Shown in pieces: positions 28,377 through 38,103 of a stretch of DNA of 64,000 bases. The translations under genes were made by a program, and so were the position numbers. Below the pieces are notes generated by a model, which saw only the letters and a program-made list of their open reading frames with translations, did not search any database and was not told where the DNA came from. The DNA is from Firmicutes bacterium ADurb.Bin193 (GTDB lineage: Bacteria > Bacillota > Clostridia > Monoglobales > Firm-18). Where the stretch lies: positions 62,001 through 126,000 of the forward strand of contig MWCQ01000003.1 of assembly GCA_002070105.1 (NCBI GenBank). The letters are read 5' to 3'. The first letter of the stretch is position 1. The number at the start of each line of letters is the position of its first letter.

Positions 28377-29516
28377 TTATATCTTTACCCAAGAGTCGGT
28401 CTTATTGCTTTGAACGATTTTTTCGCAAAGGGATATTCCTCTAAGACCTGCGGAAAATTCGGGGTATTCCTTTACGGTTTTTTCGCCGGAAATAACGCCG
28501 TATATCTTTTTGAAATTCTGCTTAAATGTATCGGGGAAGCCTTCGTTATGCCCCCCGGGATAGTCTATAAGCTCTCTTGAGCCGGGATATACAAGTGAAG
28601 GGTCCCTAATCAGCAATTCGTTTGCGCCGTCTCTCTTGCCTATCCAAACCTCGTTGGGGCTTTCGGATGTCCATGCCGCTGCTTTTTTCGAGCCTGCGAT
28701 TTCAAAGGTTATCCTGTTCTTTCTTCCCGCACATACCTGGCTTACTGTAAGAGCGCCCCTTGCGCCGTTGTCAAACCTGAATATTACGGTAGCGTAATCC
28801 TCGGTATTTATCGGAACCTCTTTATAATCCTCAGGCTTTAAAAGCTTACCCGCATAGGTTTCAATGGGTTTTAAGGGCTTCTTTCTTGTTTTGTGGAAGG
28901 TTGCGAAATCCGCAAAAACCTCTGTGGCACGAAGCCCCGTAATAAACTCTATAAGATCCATCCAGTGCGAACCGATATCCGCAACAGCCCTCGACTCGCC
29001 CGCCGTTTCAGGCTCAAGCCTCCAATTATAGTCCGTATCATAAAACAGCCAGTCCTGAAGGTATGACCCGTGAACAGAAAAAATACGACCCATATCGCCG
29101 TTTTCAATCGCGGCTTTAATCTGCTGAACCAGCGGATAAAATCTTACATTAAAATTGACGGCGTTAACAAGTCCCTTTTGCTCCGCAAGCGCAACAAGCT
29201 CCTCGGTTTCACTCTTGTTTGTGGTCAGAGGCTTTTCGCATACGACATGCTTGCCCGCACTCAATGCCGCCTTAGCCATCATGTAATGAAGATGGTTGGG
29301 CGTGCATATATGTACGCAGTCAATATCCTTGCTGTTTATAAGCTGTTGCCAGTCACTGTAATATGTATCGACTCCGAGTTGCTCCGCTTTAGCTTTAACA
29401 ACGCTTTCGTCATCTGCTATCGCCACGACATTAACATTGCTAAGCCTCCGAAGCGCCTCAATATGAGCAACACCTATAAAGCCCACTCCGATTATTCCCG
29501 CATTTATTTTTTTCAT
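28377..29516 (-). CDS. Gfo/Idh/MocA-family oxidoreductase
   Basis: A 379-residue NAD(P)-dependent sugar or inositol dehydrogenase. The Rossmann loop reads [17 protein letters not shown], the conserved EKP is in [12 protein letters not shown], and the C-terminal sheet domain has [12 protein letters not shown], where the His is part of the usual catalytic set. It is the first gene of the run 29516 to 18796. The 140-base upstream region holds a perfect palindrome at 29561-29570, a possible regulator site. The substrate is unknown. Confidence 0.88.
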   Translation of the reverse strand: MKKINAGIIGVGFIGVAHIEALRRLSNVNVVAIADDESVVKAKAEQLGVDTYYSDWQQLINSKDIDCVHICTPNHLHYMMAKAALSAGKHVVCEKPLTTNKSETEELVALAEQKGLVNAVNFNVRFYPLVQQIKAAIENGDMGRIFSVHGSYLQDWLFYDTDYNWRLEPETAGESRAVADIGSHWMDLIEFITGLRATEVFADFATFHKTRKKPLKPIETYAGKLLKPEDYKEVPINTEDYATVIFRFDNGARGALTVSQVCAGRKNRITFEIAGSKKAAAWTSESPNEVWIGKRDGANELLIRDPSLVYPGSRELIDYPGGHNEGFPDTFKQNFKKIYGVISGEKTVKEYPEFSAGLRGISLCEKIVQSNKTDSWVKI

Positions 29517-29560
29517 TTAAATATCACACCATTTCACATTATTCAGATTAAAAACATAGC

Positions 29561-29570
29561 TTAGCGCTAA
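29561..29570. promoter_or_regulatory. Perfect palindrome TTAGCGCTAA, candidate LacI-type operator
   Basis: It lies 45 bases upstream of the first gene of the glycan run. A palindrome with a central CG pair is typical of LacI/GalR-family operators. It is short, and no regulator gene is in the window. Confidence 0.3.
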
Positions 29571-29598
29571 AATTAAACCGATTTAATAACAATTTATA

Positions 29599-29629
29599 CG
29601 CCCCTAATGCTTTATTGCATATAGGGGCG
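29599..29629 (-). terminator. Possible terminator of deoC
   Basis: CGCCCCTA and TAGGGGCG pair, extended by ATGC/GCAT around a short loop. The T-run on the minus strand is weak. Confidence 0.5.
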
Positions 29630-29656
29630 ATATTTGCGTTGAGGTCAGATTATTGT

Positions 29657-30349
29657 TTATTTTAATGTCCCGGCCTTTTCCCTTGCCCTTGCTTCGTCAA
29701 CGATAGCTGCCGTTGCTGTTGCTCCGAACCTTGTCGCACCGGCTGCCCTTACTTCAAGCGCCGCATCCAGCGTCCTTACACCGCCCGCGGCCTTGACCTT
29801 TACATTCTTACTGCAGGTTGCCCTCATAAGCTTAAGGTCGTCAATGGTAGCGCCGCCGGTTCCGAAACCTGTCGAGGTTTTAACATAATCGGCGCCTGCC
29901 CTTTCGCATATTATGCAGGCCTCTTTTTTCAATTCATCGGTAAGATAGCAGTTTTCAAGAATAACCTTTACTATTACATTATGTTTGTGAGCCACATCAA
30001 CCACGGCTTTTATATCCTTTTCAACATAATCAAAATCGCCCGACAAAAGCCTGCCGATATTCAGCACCATGTCCAATTCAACACAGCCGTCCTTAATCGC
30101 TTCCTCTGCCTCAAAAACCTTTACCGCGGTTTTGTTTGAACCGTGGGGAAAACCTATAACGGTGGTTGTAAGAACATTACTGCCTTCCAGCTCTTTTTTA
30201 GCAAGCGCAGCATCCGAAGGCTTTACACATACCGTAGCTACATCATACTCCTTTGCAAGGCGACAGCCGTCTATAACATTTTGTGTAGTAAGCTCCGACC
30301 TTAACAGTGAATGGTCAATCATTTTTGCAATATCCTTTGCTGAAATCAT
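29657..30349 (-). CDS. deoC: Deoxyribose-phosphate aldolase
   Basis: A 230-residue class I aldolase that splits 2-deoxyribose 5-phosphate into glyceraldehyde 3-phosphate and acetaldehyde. The Schiff-base Lys is in ADYVKTSTGFGTGG and a second Lys is in VKAAGGVRTL. The N-terminal IDHSLLRSELT is typical. It has its own promoter and lies between, not inside, the glycan runs; no other nucleoside catabolism genes are near. Confidence 0.94.
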   Translation of the reverse strand: MISAKDIAKMIDHSLLRSELTTQNVIDGCRLAKEYDVATVCVKPSDAALAKKELEGSNVLTTTVIGFPHGSNKTAVKVFEAEEAIKDGCVELDMVLNIGRLLSGDFDYVEKDIKAVVDVAHKHNVIVKVILENCYLTDELKKEACIICERAGADYVKTSTGFGTGGATIDDLKLMRATCSKNVKVKAAGGVRTLDAALEVRAAGATRFGATATAAIVDEARAREKAGTLK

Positions 30350-30402
30350 TTTAACATCTCCTATTCTTTATTTGTGCATAATTTTTGCATTTTCCTATAA
30401 AA

Positions 30403-30431
30403 ATTCTATCATAAGTTTTTATTAAATGCAA
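30403..30431 (-). promoter_or_regulatory. Sigma-A promoter of deoC
   Basis: On the minus strand TTGCAT (30426-30431), 17 bases, TAGAAT (30403-30408). The rest of the 315-base gap holds AT-rich sequence and the terminator at 30505-30565. Confidence 0.6.
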
Positions 30432-30504
30432 TACCTATGGCGTTTAATGTCATCATAAAAACAAACAAAAAATTTCGACTTAATTTTTAAAAAATCTATT
30501 ATTC

Positions 30505-30565
30505 AAAAAAACAAGAGAAGCTTTGCCTGTTAAAGAAGGTCAAAAAAGCATTCTCTTGTTTTTTT
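30505..30565 (-). terminator. Terminator of the Gfo/Idh/MocA gene at 30665
   Basis: AACAAGAGAA and TTCTCTTGTT are complementary, with A-rich and T-rich flanks. Read on the minus strand the stem ends in seven T. Confidence 0.7.
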
Positions 30566-30664
30566 CTTGTTGTTTTTCTATGCCATCAATTGAAAAAAAT
30601 TCGATTGTAGAAATTTTTTCTTTCCTTTGCGCGTTTCGACGAAGCGGGGGATATCTTAATGGCG

Positions 30665-31744
30665 TTACAGATTCCAGTCTAAAATTACCTCACGCTTTGT
30701 TTGCGAGGACTGATATATTGCATCCAAAATAAGATTGTTTGTAAGCCCTGTCATCTGATTTGAAATGCTTTCCTTCCCTTCGCGCACGCAATCGATAAAA
30801 TGTCTGAGCATTGCAGCTCTGCTATCTTCGGTGTTGTCGGGCTTTTCGATATCAACGGTAATGGAGCGGTCAAACCCTTCGGTGTAAAACTTTCCCTCGT
30901 TTTCCGTCATTTGCGCGCCGCCTTCGGTTCCGAACAGATAAAGCCAAGGGTTGCTTTCACCTATATCACCGTGCATAGCCCAGCTTACTTCAAGCGAAAG
31001 CATGCTTCCGTCCTCCATTCTTATAAGCGCGGTAGCAAGGTCGTCAACATCAAACCACCCGCTCATGTCGCGAGTTCCCCATGTTCCGAGCCCTATTTTG
31101 TTTTGTCCGAGCTCAGCGTATGTCGAACCGAAAACCGATACGGGCTTCGGATTCCCCATAAGATACAGAGCAAGGTCAATCATATGTACGCCGATATCAA
31201 TTAAAGCGCCGCCGCCCGACTCTTCTTTTCGGGTAAAGGCAGAACCCCAGCCGGGGATTCCCTTTCTTCTGAGCCATCCCGTCTTGGCATAGTAAATCCT
31301 GCCAAGCTCGCCGGCTTCTACATTCTGTTTAATTTCCCGGGAAAGCCAGTTCCACCTCATCTGATGCGGAACCATAACAATTTTTTTATACTCCTTCTGT
31401 GCCCTTACTATATCCTTTGCCGACCGGACATCAAATGCCATAGGCTTTTCAAGCATAATATGCTTCCCCGCCTTTAATGCATCAATTGCAATAGGCGCAT
31501 GATATTTATTGGGCACCGCAATAATAACCGCATCAATATCCTTGTCCTCAAGCATCTCGGTATATGTTTTGCATACACGAGGCACATTAAATTCCGCTGC
31601 GACCTTCTGTGCCGAAGGCTCAAAAACATCCGTTACGGCTGAAATAATAACCTCATCAGGAATCATGGACAGTTGTTGCAGATGAATCTTGCCTATGCTC
31701 CCCGTTCCGACTACTCCAAAGCACAGTTTCCCGTTTTTACTCAT
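30665..31744 (-). CDS. Gfo/Idh/MocA-family oxidoreductase
   Basis: A 359-residue dehydrogenase with Rossmann loop GVVGTGSIGKIHLQQL, EKP in HIMLEKPMAF and a catalytic-type His in DIGVHMIDLALYL. It is only distantly like the 379-residue paralog at 28377. It appears to be a single-gene unit, with a near-consensus promoter upstream and a strong terminator downstream. Substrate unknown; a sugar or cyclitol from the neighbouring glycan genes is plausible. Confidence 0.88.
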   Translation of the reverse strand: MSKNGKLCFGVVGTGSIGKIHLQQLSMIPDEVIISAVTDVFEPSAQKVAAEFNVPRVCKTYTEMLEDKDIDAVIIAVPNKYHAPIAIDALKAGKHIMLEKPMAFDVRSAKDIVRAQKEYKKIVMVPHQMRWNWLSREIKQNVEAGELGRIYYAKTGWLRRKGIPGWGSAFTRKEESGGGALIDIGVHMIDLALYLMGNPKPVSVFGSTYAELGQNKIGLGTWGTRDMSGWFDVDDLATALIRMEDGSMLSLEVSWAMHGDIGESNPWLYLFGTEGGAQMTENEGKFYTEGFDRSITVDIEKPDNTEDSRAAMLRHFIDCVREGKESISNQMTGLTNNLILDAIYQSSQTKREVILDWNL

Positions 31745-31780
31745 ATAAACCGACTCCTTTTATCATGTATAATTGTCTTA

Positions 31781-31809
31781 ATTATATCTCATAATAAAGT
31801 ATATTGCAA
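31781..31809 (-). promoter_or_regulatory. Sigma-A promoter of the dehydrogenase gene at 30665
   Basis: On the minus strand TTGCAA (31804-31809), 17 bases, TATAAT (31781-31786). AAAAGGAG lies before the ATG. Confidence 0.65.
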
Positions 31810-31811
31810 TA

Positions 31812-31840
31812 TAAAAGGGGCAAAACTTTTGCCCCTTTTA
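31812..31840. terminator. Intrinsic terminator after the gene at 31855
   Basis: TAAAAGGGGCAAAA pairs with TTTTGCCCCTTTTA around one central base. It ends transcription of the minus-strand gene that stops at 31855. Confidence 0.8.
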
Positions 31841-31854
31841 AAATATTCAAATAA

Positions 31855-32796
31855 CTATCTCTTTCCGATTCCAAGCTCAAATATAGTTGTCCATGAGTTT
31901 TCGTTGTTGCCGTTTCCGGTAAGCCTTATATAGCGGATGCTTTGTTCTGCAAAGCCGTAATACTCATAACCCCTTAGTTCCGCTGAAGCACCACTGCTTA
32001 CAATGCTTCCGATAATTGTAAAGTCTGTTCCGTTTACAGAACCCTCAAGATCAAAATTATATTTTCTTGAATTAGCTTTTGCAAAAGAAATTACAACACA
32101 GTCAACCGGCTTTACGCTTCCGAGGTCGAAGGTTATGGTTATTCCCGGGCTTCCGTAGGAAAATTGTGTTTCCGTGCTACCGTCATACAGACTTTCAGCT
32201 TGAGTTCCATTTGCGCCGGGAGCGCTTGTTTCAACCGCTGAAATAGTGTATTTTTCCTTCATAACTGTAGTAGCAGGAAGGATCTCTACACCGGCGGCAG
32301 GAGTAGGTGCTGCTGTCGGTGTGGGTGTAGGTGTCGGCGTAGGTGTAGGTGTCGGCTCAGGCTTTTTGGTCGTTATTACAACCTTGTTGCTTGCCTCTAT
32401 CCACTGTACATCTGCGCCGAGCGACTCGGAAATGAACCGGAGAGGTACCATCGTCCTATCCTGATGCAGCATTGCGGGTACATCCAATATCTTTTTAGCA
32501 CCGTTTACGGTTGCCTCGGTGTTTCCGATTTGAAGTACTATTGTTGTATCGTCCTTAACCGCTGTTACCGTTTCGGTTGCCTCCTCCCAAGATACGGTTG
32601 CTCCCATAATCTCAAAAATATAACGCATAGGTACCATTGTACGGTCATTTATAAGGATGGGTGCGGGGTCAAAGGTGTACAATGTACCGTCAATCTCTAC
32701 CTTGATTGCATCATCTGCAAAAATCGTTCCGAAGGACAATAGTGTTGCAATAGCCGTTGCCATGCATAGCAATCTTACAAAAGAGAGTTTTTTCAT
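31855..32796 (-). CDS. Exported copper-amine-oxidase-N-type and discoidin domain protein
   Basis: A 313-residue protein. The signal peptide (1-27) ends near SFGTIFA. A CAO-N-type domain follows (about 30-145) with INDRTMVPMRYIFEIMG and QDRTMVPLRFISESLG. A Pro-Thr linker (about 148-168) leads to an F5/8 type C domain (about 185-311) ending FELGIGKR. There is no enzyme domain, so it is probably a surface or secreted binding protein. The CAO part shares 131 identical bases with the next gene. The start follows TAGGAGGGG. Confidence 0.82.
   Translation of the reverse strand: MKKLSFVRLLCMATAIATLLSFGTIFADDAIKVEIDGTLYTFDPAPILINDRTMVPMRYIFEIMGATVSWEEATETVTAVKDDTTIVLQIGNTEATVNGAKKILDVPAMLHQDRTMVPLRFISESLGADVQWIEASNKVVITTKKPEPTPTPTPTPTPTPTAAPTPAAGVEILPATTVMKEKYTISAVETSAPGANGTQAESLYDGSTETQFSYGSPGITITFDLGSVKPVDCVVISFAKANSRKYNFDLEGSVNGTDFTIIGSIVSSGASAELRGYEYYGFAEQSIRYIRLTGNGNNENSWTTIFELGIGKR
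32459..32589 (-). repeat. 131-base block identical to 33476-33606
   Basis: Reading both lines base by base I find no difference. Both copies encode the middle of the CAO-N-type domain. Flanking bases differ, which points to recent exchange. Confidence 0.85.
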
Positions 32797-32864
32797 AACT
32801 TCCCCTCCTATAATAATTATATTATTTTAACAAACAAAAGATTAATCTTGTGTCTGAAACCAAA

Positions 32865-33328
32865 GTTGATTCTTACTTCAACCCGATCACAATTGTCATA
32901 CTTTTTACTTTTTCTTCACAATAACTAAATACATTTGGTTATTGTTACTGTTTTCGCCAAGCTCTATTGTGCTTCCGGCCGTAAATGATTTTTTGTAAAG
33001 ACTGAATGTAACCTCTTTATTAAGCGTCGCCAAAATATCCTCTCCGGTGTCGGTATAGCCGCTCATCCATTCAGGCTTGGACGGGTCCATATCGGTGTGC
33101 GCAATATATACATCGGCATCCGCAGTAATCTTAAAGGTTGCTACTGTGCCACCGGAGTTTTTGGAGTCATTTGCGGTCTTAATCCAATCCGCACCCTTTA
33201 CAGTGTCGGGTACTGTGTTTAAAACAAAATCCCTGTCTCCGTAGAAAACATCACCCTCCTGAATGTTGCTTGCTACTGACCACATTGAACCAAAGCCGTC
33301 CATTGCAACAAAGTCGGTTATAATCGAA
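32865..33328 (-). repeat. 464-base block nearly identical to 38104-38567
   Basis: About four differences and no gaps between the copies. The block covers the C-terminal module and 40 bases beyond the stop codon. Confidence 0.9.
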
Positions 33329-36165
33329 GCACCTGACGGAGCCGGTGTTGTCGGTGCAGATGTCGGTGTAGGTGTAGCCTTTTTGGTCGTTATTACAACC
33401 ATATTGTTTACCTCTATCCACTGTACATCTGCGCCGAGCGACTCTGATATAAACCGAAGCGGTACCATTGTCCTGTCCTGATGCAGCATTGCGGGTACAT
33501 CCAATATCTTTTTAGCACCGTTTACGGTTGCCTCGGTGTTTCCGATTTGAAGTACTATTGTTGTATCGTCCTTAACCGCTGTTACCGTTTCGGTTGCCTC
33601 CTCCCACGATACGGTTGCGCCCATAATCTCGAATATATAACGCATAGGCACCATTGTTCTGTCATTTACAAGCATTGGTGCAGGGTCAAAGGTATATTCC
33701 TTTCCGTCTATCTCTACCTTTATTGCACCGCGGTCAACCGGTGCCTGAGTCGGAGCAGGTGCAACATATGAATCCCAACCGTTCGGAATTGGCAGGGGCA
33801 TATTAAGCCACAGCGCACGCTTGTACTGGCGCTTTTCGGGGTCCTTATGCTGCCAGTCGTCGGGCGCGGGGAATACAAAGTTTCCGTTGCCCGATCCCAA
33901 AATTATATCACCTGTAACAGGGTGCTGATACAGCCTTGGGGATTGCAGAACACGGGGAGCATTCATGGTAATGTCTTCCCATGTGCAGGCCGTAAAGTCG
34001 TCATTCATTCTGCCGCGCCATACAATCGGCCCGCCGCCGATATTGACAAGAGCGTGAAGAAGTTTCGGGTCGCTGCTGTCAACAATAATTTTTTCAACCA
34101 TCAGCGTTTCATACTTGATGGGGAATTTTTTGTACTCGGCAAGAAGATTCAGCTTAATCTGCTCCCATGTGCCATCGGGTTTTTCTTTAAGTAAAAGAGC
34201 ATCCCTGTCGGGGTCAACGGTATATATTCGCTTGTCGGTAGTCGGGTCAACAAACACCAGACCAAGCTCTGCGGGATAACCCATTACTCTTACCTTAAGG
34301 TGGTAAATTTCCTTCCATGTTTCACCGTGATCGGTACTCTTTTTTATAACATACTCGTTATTCGAAGGCTTTGTAACCGTATATATCGTGTCGCTTACCT
34401 GGGATGTTGTAATAACATCTGTCTTTGCCTTATTATATGTCCATGTGGTGCCTCCGTCAAAAGATATATTGGGTCCCGCATATACTATATTCGGGTTTGA
34501 CTTGCTGTAGCAAACATAATCGCGGTTAATGGCACCGCCGCCAACACCGGGGTCTTTTTCAATCCACTCGTTCCATGTGGTCTGCCCCTTATTTTGCGTA
34601 ATTATAAACTCAGGGCCGCCGGAGTTGTCACTAATTGTAGCAATACACCTTCCGGGCAAGTCGGGGCTTGCGGGCGGCGGTGCGTCCTTCGGCCACGGGT
34701 CGGGCAGTCTTACAATTGCACGGATGGTACGGCTACCCATTTTTGTTACCGCCTTCATTCTTGTCCATTGTTGATCGGTTATCTGACTGTAATTAAACGA
34801 ATCGCCTCCGTTTACCGTATAGAAGTTGCCGGCATCCTGACAGGAGATATCTATTCTTTTCCAGTCATTTTCATCAAAGTTCATATCATAGAAAATAGGT
34901 CCGAAAAAGTTTGTGGAGCTGCTCTTCCACACCGTGCCGCCGTTTCCTTCGCTCCTCCACCAATAGTTACGCCCATGGGCGATTGCCGAGTCGGGCTGCG
35001 TGGGGTGTGCAATAAAGCATGCCTGCTTTACTCCGGTCATTCCCTGCTGATTCCATACCGTGGGGTTGTCGGCTTTAAGCGTAGCCTTAACCCATTGTCC
35101 GTCAAAATTGCGGATCATCGGGCTTTCTTTACCGACGGCATTATGGACATAAATCATCCTTTTTCCGTCTGCATTTTTAGCACCGACCGCCATATGTCCG
35201 GGATTAATCTTTAAAATATTATTCCACGAAGCGCCACCGTCGGCGGTTTCCCAAACACCCTGCTTTTCCGCAGCAGCACTTTCTACGCTCACAATTATGT
35301 GATTTGTATCATCCGGGTCAACCCACAGAGCACGAACCCCACCATCTATCTGGGCTTTCCACGGCTGTGTCCAGGTTTTACCGCCGTCCTTTGTTACCCA
35401 AACTCCTGAAGCGGTAGACATATAAAGCGTATCCTTTTCAGTCGGATGCTGATCAAGATCATATTTGTCCTTGTATGTATCAAAGGACAATTCGCAGACC
35501 TTGGTCCATGTCTTTCCACCGTCGTTTGAGGTGAAGAAGCCCCCGTTAGCCTGTTGCTGTGCGGATGCCGCAAACCGCCATACACGGGTGTCCGGATCTC
35601 CTCCCGTTATGGGATAGCATGCAAAATTATCCTGCATTACCCTTAAATTAACCGCCGGAAATGACAAAACCTGAGACCAGTTTTGCCCTTTGTCGGTTGA
35701 GCGCCACACTCCTTCAAGCGGCTTTAAACTGGGGAAAATCTGTTTTACCGAACCTGTCAGCATACAGATCATCATTACATTTGAGTCTGCCGGGTCGATT
35801 GCACAGGACTGCGCCTGGAACCCCTGAAGCCCGGTGCTCACGGGTGTATACCATGTCTTGCCGAAATCGTCGCTTACGCGTGCCGCGCCCATATCCTGAC
35901 CCATTAGAATTGTACCGTCCGAGCCTACCGTTGCTCCCTGTATATACTGGTAGCCCTCGCCGCCGTAAATACCCTTGCTGTAAAGCTCGGGGTAATCGGC
36001 CTTATCGGCGCCCAATTGAAAGTCTGCCCGCCCAAGCATCGGACGCCACTCAATTTTCTCGCCCGCCGCAAAAGCCTCCTGTTGCGGCAGTACCAAACCG
36101 CTTGTAAGCAGTAGTGTCATAACCAAAGCTGTGCAAATACATCTGAAAAATACTTTCGATTTCAT
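32905..36165 (-). CDS. Exported GH74-like BNR beta-propeller protein with CAO-N-type and C-terminal modules
   Basis: A 1086-residue protein. After a signal peptide (1-33, ending QEAFAAG) a long propeller carries about eight Asp-box turns, for example SDDFGKTWY, STDKGQNWS, SNDGGKTWT and SFDGGTTWT. The layout resembles GH74 xyloglucanases or sortilin-type BNR proteins; a catalytic pair cannot be assigned. A CAO-N-type domain follows (about 815-925), then a Pro-Thr-Ala linker and a 140-residue module that also ends the protein at 38144. It is close to a full-length version of the broken gene at 39237. The start follows TTGGAGG. Confidence 0.8.
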   Translation of the reverse strand: MKSKVFFRCICTALVMTLLLTSGLVLPQQEAFAAGEKIEWRPMLGRADFQLGADKADYPELYSKGIYGGEGYQYIQGATVGSDGTILMGQDMGAARVSDDFGKTWYTPVSTGLQGFQAQSCAIDPADSNVMMICMLTGSVKQIFPSLKPLEGVWRSTDKGQNWSQVLSFPAVNLRVMQDNFACYPITGGDPDTRVWRFAASAQQQANGGFFTSNDGGKTWTKVCELSFDTYKDKYDLDQHPTEKDTLYMSTASGVWVTKDGGKTWTQPWKAQIDGGVRALWVDPDDTNHIIVSVESAAAEKQGVWETADGGASWNNILKINPGHMAVGAKNADGKRMIYVHNAVGKESPMIRNFDGQWVKATLKADNPTVWNQQGMTGVKQACFIAHPTQPDSAIAHGRNYWWRSEGNGGTVWKSSSTNFFGPIFYDMNFDENDWKRIDISCQDAGNFYTVNGGDSFNYSQITDQQWTRMKAVTKMGSRTIRAIVRLPDPWPKDAPPPASPDLPGRCIATISDNSGGPEFIITQNKGQTTWNEWIEKDPGVGGGAINRDYVCYSKSNPNIVYAGPNISFDGGTTWTYNKAKTDVITTSQVSDTIYTVTKPSNNEYVIKKSTDHGETWKEIYHLKVRVMGYPAELGLVFVDPTTDKRIYTVDPDRDALLLKEKPDGTWEQIKLNLLAEYKKFPIKYETLMVEKIIVDSSDPKLLHALVNIGGGPIVWRGRMNDDFTACTWEDITMNAPRVLQSPRLYQHPVTGDIILGSGNGNFVFPAPDDWQHKDPEKRQYKRALWLNMPLPIPNGWDSYVAPAPTQAPVDRGAIKVEIDGKEYTFDPAPMLVNDRTMVPMRYIFEIMGATVSWEEATETVTAVKDDTTIVLQIGNTEATVNGAKKILDVPAMLHQDRTMVPLRFISESLGADVQWIEVNNMVVITTKKATPTPTSAPTTPAPSGASIITDFVAMDGFGSMWSVASNIQEGDVFYGDRDFVLNTVPDTVKGADWIKTANDSKNSGGTVATFKITADADVYIAHTDMDPSKPEWMSGYTDTGEDILATLNKEVTFSLYKKSFTAGSTIELGENSNNNQMYLVIVKKK
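33476..33606 (-). repeat. 131-base block identical to 32459-32589
   Basis: Partner of the block in the neighbouring gene; the offset is 1017 bases. Confidence 0.85.
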
Positions 36166-36213
36166 AGTGTAACCTCCAAAAAAGTAAATTTTTTTATACT
36201 TTATCCTGTTTTA

Positions 36214-37917
36214 CTAAAAAGAATTATAAATCTTTTTTGCGCTCCAATATGCCATTTTCGGATTTCTGTATTCATTTACAATTCCCTTGTTGTTAAAACT
36301 TCTGGGCCTTTTCATTTCATTTTCCTTTGGCGTCCGTGTGTCGCAATACTGCCATATATACGAGCCGACTACACCGGGAGTATTATGGAACAGCTCCAGT
36401 TCATAGCCTATAAGCTCTGCCTGATAGTTTTCAGACCATTTTTGATTCTCAAACGAGCACACACCGGCTATTCCCCCGCCGCCGAACTCCGTCATAAGAA
36501 TCGGCAAATGTCCTAGGTTAAGGCTATTTACATATTCCTTCAGGTTTTCAAAAAATCTAAACCATGATGAGGCCTCGCCGTGATACCATCCGAAATACTT
36601 ATTAATGCTTATAACATCGACAAGCGAATAACAAATATCACACAAGGGGTGATTGCTTGCATAGGAAACAAGCCGGCTTTTATCAAGACTTCTGACCTTT
36701 TCAACAAACGACTTTGTAATATCAAACGCCGCCTGAGTATTCGTCGCAATTTCATTGTGAACGCTCCAGAAAATGATTGAGGGGTGGTGATAGTCCCTTA
36801 TAACCATTTCCTCAATCATCATAAGGCCTCTTTCCATAATCAGAGGATTTTGCAAAGGCTCTTCCGGATATCCCCACATGGGTATTTCTTCCCAGAAAAG
36901 CAAGCCTTCCTCATCAAGGCAGTCAAGAAACAGCTTTGAATTGGGATAGTGAGAACCCCTGATAGAATTACAGCCAAGGTTTTTTATTATGGCTATATCC
37001 TTTCTCATCAAATTAAGCGGAACGGCAAAGCCCCAGTCGGGGTGGTCCTCATGCCGATTAACGCCCTTAATGTATATTTCCTTGCCATTAAGCAGAATTT
37101 TTTTATTCTCCGCCTTTATATGCCTGAAGCCTGTGCGGTCAATCATATCGTCGACAACAACGCCGCCGTCTGTTATTTCTGCTCTGAAATAGTACAAATT
37201 CGGCTTAAAAATATCCCAAAGCTTTATATTATCTATCGAATACCCGCTAAAGCTTATTTCCTTTAACGGATTATTTTTGTCAAGCTCATGCGTATATATC
37301 AGATTATCCTCCATATATACATTTACAACTGGCTTTTGCAGTTTATCGGCAACACCGTTTATGCTCACCTTAACTCCGATTTCGGCAGATGTAAAAGCAT
37401 CGTTAAGTTTATAGTCTATCTTAAAATCATCGACCCACAAATTCCGAAGTTCCTGAACCTCTACGCTTCGGTGGATTCCGCCGTAATGAAACCAGTCCAC
37501 CTCTGCAAGCGGAATGGTGTTCATGTTGTCATGCGTGTTGTCAACGGAAACGGCAAGAAAATGCTCTCCGGCTTTCAGACCGCTTAAAATAAAATTAAAC
37601 CCTGTCCATCCGCCATAATGTCCGCCGATATGTACGCCGTCAACATAAACCTCTGCCTGTCCCGTTACCGCATGGAAAATAAGATTCACATTTCCGCCTG
37701 CGGTAAACTTTTTGAAATACCACATAATGCCTTCATAATGATACAATCCCAGTTCATTATTCCAGCAGGAAGGAACACAAGTATCCTTACACTCGTTCGG
37801 CAGGCTTTCATACCATTTTTCGCTGACACCCACCTTTTCCGGGTCCGCTTTCATTTTCCACATTCCGTCTAAAAAGTTAGTCTTTCGGTTTTTATAACTT
37901 TCAAAAAGCCTTACCAA
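36214..37917 (-). CDS. Glycoside hydrolase family 2 protein (beta-glucuronidase/galactosidase-like)
   Basis: A 567-residue GH2 enzyme: an N-terminal jelly-roll (about 1-170, with VYVDGVHIGGHYGGWTGF), an immunoglobulin-like domain, and a TIM barrel with GVNRHEDHPDWG, the acid/base Glu in WSVHNEIATN and the nucleophile Glu in PILMTEFGGGG. The length and YIWQYCDTRTPKE favour the glucuronidase-like branch; the sugar is not proven. No signal peptide is visible. The start is TTG 37917, nine bases after GGAG. Confidence 0.87.
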   Translation of the reverse strand: MVRLFESYKNRKTNFLDGMWKMKADPEKVGVSEKWYESLPNECKDTCVPSCWNNELGLYHYEGIMWYFKKFTAGGNVNLIFHAVTGQAEVYVDGVHIGGHYGGWTGFNFILSGLKAGEHFLAVSVDNTHDNMNTIPLAEVDWFHYGGIHRSVEVQELRNLWVDDFKIDYKLNDAFTSAEIGVKVSINGVADKLQKPVVNVYMEDNLIYTHELDKNNPLKEISFSGYSIDNIKLWDIFKPNLYYFRAEITDGGVVVDDMIDRTGFRHIKAENKKILLNGKEIYIKGVNRHEDHPDWGFAVPLNLMRKDIAIIKNLGCNSIRGSHYPNSKLFLDCLDEEGLLFWEEIPMWGYPEEPLQNPLIMERGLMMIEEMVIRDYHHPSIIFWSVHNEIATNTQAAFDITKSFVEKVRSLDKSRLVSYASNHPLCDICYSLVDVISINKYFGWYHGEASSWFRFFENLKEYVNSLNLGHLPILMTEFGGGGIAGVCSFENQKWSENYQAELIGYELELFHNTPGVVGSYIWQYCDTRTPKENEMKRPRSFNNKGIVNEYRNPKMAYWSAKKIYNSF

Positions 37918-38045
37918 ATTCGCTCACTCCATCAATTTATTATTCAGCTTTATTTTAAAGATCATAATATTTTGCGTTAGCTATAGTTTGTCTTAATAGC
38001 GAATAAAATCCCGCCCAGATGCGATTTTTTTGATAAAACACCGAT

Positions 38046-38075
38046 TTGAAGGGGCAGTAGCCTCTGCCCCTTCAA
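38046..38075 (-). terminator. Intrinsic terminator after the gene at 38144
   Basis: TTGAAGGGGCAG pairs with CTGCCCCTTCAA around TAGCCT. It lies just past the duplicated 464-base block, so the duplicated DNA stops before the terminator. Confidence 0.75.
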
Positions 38076-38103
38076 AATCAAATGTTATGCTCGATTTTAC
38101 CTC

